NCBI RefSeq assembly: GCF_010728325.1 | Contig: NZ_AP022570.1 | Coordinates: forward strand, 3,906,001-3,970,000 | Direction: 5' to 3' | Source: Mycolicibacterium poriferae | Lineage (GTDB): Bacteria > Actinomycetota > Actinomycetes > Mycobacteriales > Mycobacteriaceae | Length of the DNA: 64,000 nucleotides | Shown: positions 62,701 through 64,000 of the stretch, piece after piece | Layout: every line of letters starts with the position of its first letter | How positions within the stretch are numbered: position 1 is the stretch's first letter | Translations under genes and position numbers: made by a program | Notes under the pieces: generated by a model | Database searches by the model: none | What the model was told of the DNA's origin: nothing | Seen by the model: only the letters and a program-made list of their open reading frames with translations

Positions 62701-63811
62701 CGCCCGACTGCACAGTCCGCTGCCCCGGCAGACCCGGCCCCATGTAGCCCATCTCCCGGCCACCCATGGCGTTGGGCTGCCCGGTCAACGACATGGGTCC
62801 GCTGCCGGGCCGGCAGATCGCCCCGGTGGCCAGGTGCAGGTTGCAGATCGCGTTGGTGTTCCAGGTGCCGTGGGTGCTCTGGTTCAGCCCCATCGTCCAG
62901 CAGCTCATCCACTCCCCCGCCCCCGCGATCATCCGCGCGGCGGTGCGGATGTCGTCCTCGGCCAGGCCGGTGATCTCGGCGACCCGCTGCGGCGGATAGT
63001 CGGCGAGGAACGCCGGCATCGCCTCCCAGCCTTCGGTGTGCTGGGCGATGAAGTCGGTGTCGATGTCGCCGCTCTGCACGAGCAGATGCAGCAGGCCGTT
63101 GAGCAGAGCCAGATCCGTGCCGGGCCGGATCTGCAGGAACAGGTCCGCCTTGTCGGCCGTCGTGGTGCGACGCGGGTCGACGACGATGAGCTTCGCGCCT
63201 GCCTTGAGCCGGTCGACCATGCGCAGGTACAGGATCGGATGACAGTCGGCCATGTTCGACCCGGTCACGAAGAACAGGTCAGTGGAGTCGAAGTCGGCAT
63301 AGGAGCCCGGTGGGCCGTCGGAGCCCAACGACTGCTTGAACCCGGTGCCCGCGCTGGCCATGCACAGCCGCGAGTTGGACTCGATGTGAATGGTGCGCAG
63401 GTAGCCCTTCGCCAGCTTGGTCGCCAGATACTGTGCCTCGATGGACATCTGGCCCGACACGTAGAGGGCCACCGCATCCGGGCCGTGTTCGTCGACGACG
63501 GCGCGCAGCCGCGCACCGGCCTGCGCGAGCGCGTCGTCGACGGGCGTGCTCACCGCGTCCTCGTCGCGGCCCGACCGCACCAGCGCGGTGGTCAGCCTGC
63601 CCTCGGTGGCGGCCATCAGTTCGGCGTGGGTGGCGCCCTTGGTGCACAGCCGTCCGAAGTTCGTGGGATGCAGGCGATCTCCGCTCACCCGTGCGATCAC
63701 CGGAGCACCCGTAGCGGGGTCGGTGCGGGTCTCGACCGAGATTCCGCATCCGACCCCGCAGTAGGAGCACGCCGTACGGGTCAGTGCCGGCGAATCAACT
63801 GGGGCTGCCAT
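59774..63811 (-). CDS. Nitrate reductase fused to CPR-like flavoprotein reductase (NasC-CysJ-type)
   Basis: 1345 residues, ATG 63811 with AGGAGAAC upstream. N-terminal 4Fe-4S motif CSYCGVGCG with a later Cys in RLCTKG; bis-MGD oxidoreductase domain (NSRLCMASAGTGFKQSLGSD; DPRRTTTADKADLFLQIRPG) and molydopterin-binding domain (NTGRLQHQWHTMTKTGKVAK). From about residue 800 a flavodoxin domain (WASQTGNAEEFAGTLGDRL), then an FAD/NADPH reductase (RQYSISSSP; GPGTGIAPFRAFLQER; YVCGDATRMAKDVDRAL). One polypeptide can therefore pass electrons from NADPH to nitrate. Upstream lies a NarK-type transporter. Confidence 0.93.
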   Translation of the reverse strand: MAAPVDSPALTRTACSYCGVGCGISVETRTDPATGAPVIARVSGDRLHPTNFGRLCTKGATHAELMAATEGRLTTALVRSGRDEDAVSTPVDDALAQAGARLRAVVDEHGPDAVALYVSGQMSIEAQYLATKLAKGYLRTIHIESNSRLCMASAGTGFKQSLGSDGPPGSYADFDSTDLFFVTGSNMADCHPILYLRMVDRLKAGAKLIVVDPRRTTTADKADLFLQIRPGTDLALLNGLLHLLVQSGDIDTDFIAQHTEGWEAMPAFLADYPPQRVAEITGLAEDDIRTAARMIAGAGEWMSCWTMGLNQSTHGTWNTNAICNLHLATGAICRPGSGPMSLTGQPNAMGGREMGYMGPGLPGQRTVQSGDDRAFVEQQWDLEPGTIRTDVGPGTVELFHRLGTGEIKAVWIICTNPVASVANRASVIEGLRAAELVITQDAYADTVTNRYADIVLPATLWAESDAVMVNSDRNLTLLAQSIPPPGDARPDWELICGVAHQLGFGDAFSYKTSEEVFDEIRRFHNPATGYDLRGVSYERLRETPVQWPAPPGCADRNPLRYVNDGVSQDLFTDNGGRRPRLAFATPSRRAVFHTRPHMDAAELPDDEFPMVLNTGRLQHQWHTMTKTGKVAKLNKLNSAPSIEIHPGDAAALDIWDGRQVEVSSRRGRAVLPAVVTDRVRPGNTWVPFHWNDEQGDALAVNAVTNDAVDPVSLQPEFKVCAVRLTPVPVATALPVSTDAPALTDDEKLYLSGFLAGLDGGLPGIPVLPDAAPVSARVRVWADGLLAGRFSRLPPTAADSAADPAPADAPLVLWASQTGNAEEFAGTLGDRLPGARLQAMDDTPLSELAAANRIILVTSTFGDGGPPDNGADFWERLAAPEAPSLAGVQYTVLGIGDRSYDNFCGHARSLDARLAELDATRMLDRTECEAYDQQQMTQWADSVVDLVATSEEAPPGVVRTDTAATIAPATDPEYTLFTRDRPIDAPLCRNIRLTPTGAAKDVRQFGFDISAHDVSYAAGDSLGVYVTNSDFVVENWLTATGLRGDAAVVVDGVEMPMREAIRGHFDVCKVTPGLVGFVAEHAPRHAKLKRLRSDRDELQAWLGQRNGLDLVSEFGVRADPQEWAHVLVRLTPRQYSISSSPLVSPHEVQLTVSVVRYVGADGGPRAGVASSHLAELPDCAPVPIFLQRSPHFRPPQDPQTPMIMVGPGTGIAPFRAFLQERRALGHPGRNWLFFGDRHRAQNFYYRDDLSDMVDDGHLNRLDLAFSRDQAERVYVQHKMLDYGADVWDWLQDGAHFYVCGDATRMAKDVDRALTAIIRQHGGMSEDAARDYKRRLVADKRYVRDVY

Positions 63812-63842
63812 GTTCTCCTAGCGTGCATCATTTCGGCTCGGC

Positions 63843-64000
63843 TCACACCCCGACCTGACCCATGCGGGTGCTCTTGCGGATGTAGAAGAACCAGGTCACC
63901 ACCAGCAACAGGAGGAAGAATCCGACATAGAACTGCAGGGCGGGCTGGATATTGCCGAATTGAGACTTCGACCAGGCGTAGGCCAGGGGAACGATGAACC
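63843..64000 (-). CDS. NarK-type nitrate/nitrite transporter, C-terminal end (runs off right edge)
   Basis: Only 52 codons are present: FIVPLAYAWSKSQFGNIQPA, LQFYVGFFLLLLVVTWFFYI and RKSTRMGQVGV-stop. The final membrane helix and basic tail match the C-terminus of MFS nitrate/nitrite transporters. It lies 31 bp upstream of the nitrate reductase gene on the same strand, an expected uptake-plus-reduction pair. Confidence 0.75.
   Translation of the reverse strand, partial: FIVPLAYAWSKSQFGNIQPALQFYVGFFLLLLVVTWFFYIRKSTRMGQVGV

Noticed and set aside
59855..63997. Long open frames on the plus strand opposite the nitrate reductase (568 and 750 codons)
   Set aside because: Composition is rich in Arg, Gly, His and Val with no recognisable motif. 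They are shadows of a GC-rich gene on the other strand.

Overview
The window looks like chromosomal (or large-plasmid) DNA from a Mycobacterium/Mycolicibacterium-type actinomycete. It is GC-rich, uses many GTG starts and ATGA/GTGA stop-start overlaps, and is dense in TetR regulators. It carries an MmpL-type transporter, a DUF6188-like protein, an F420-type LLM oxidoreductase, a mycothiol-type DinB/MDMPI protein, IS1081-like and IS6110-like sequences, and a nitrate reductase fused to a flavoprotein reductase. No rRNA, tRNA or CRISPR array was seen.

Layout. (1) 1-9.2 kb: a minus-strand oxidation operon of SDR, di-iron ferritin-like protein, FMO/BVMO, FMO/BVMO, HSL-type esterase and a third FMO/BVMO running off the left edge. 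A divergent TetR gene faces it, followed by a PF10118-type protein divergent from a second TetR gene. The likely chemistry is alcohol to ketone to ester to acid plus alcohol. (2) 9.2-28.5 kb: an insertion-sequence graveyard with nested elements. ISL3 sits in IS1380, IS110 in IS30, IS3 in an IS1081-like element, and IS256 in the end of an older IS256. Stranded between them are a truncated mmpL, a TetR/thioesterase/KstR-like TetR cassette, a DUF6188-like gene and hypothetical genes. Several target-site duplications can be read exactly. (3) 28.5-49.1 kb: a large acyl-CoA catabolic locus with a two-subunit biotin-dependent carboxylase, three acyl-CoA dehydrogenases, an acyl-CoA ligase, two crotonases, an SDR, an AtuA-family (DUF1446) protein, two MaoC-like pairs, an Ltp2-type thiolase with a DUF35 partner, an LLM oxidoreductase and a TetR. 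The gene set resembles the Pseudomonas atu (acyclic terpene utilisation) pathway. (4) 49.4-53.4 kb: an AraC regulator divergent from a ferredoxin - CYP153-type P450 - ferredoxin reductase operon (terminal hydroxylation of alkanes or similar chains). (5) 53.5-59.5 kb: TetR genes, an alpha/beta hydrolase plus hotdog thioesterase, and a thiolase-like - zinc alcohol dehydrogenase - CMD-family operon. (6) 59.8-64 kb: nitrate assimilation, namely a molybdopterin nitrate reductase fused to a CPR-like reductase and the C-terminal end of a NarK-type transporter.

The most striking new observation is in the IS110 element at about 21607-23032. The roughly 200 nt upstream of its transposase contain four short segments, in the order expected for a bridge RNA, that match the left target, right target, left donor and right donor sequences at the element's own junctions in the split IS30 gene. 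Other points of interest are the atu-like cluster with a recurrent GTTA-N8-TAAC operator candidate, a palindrome shared by the mmpL and DUF6188 promoters, and single-base frameshifts that occur almost only in repeated IS copies. That last pattern suggests unpolished repeats in the assembly rather than gene decay.
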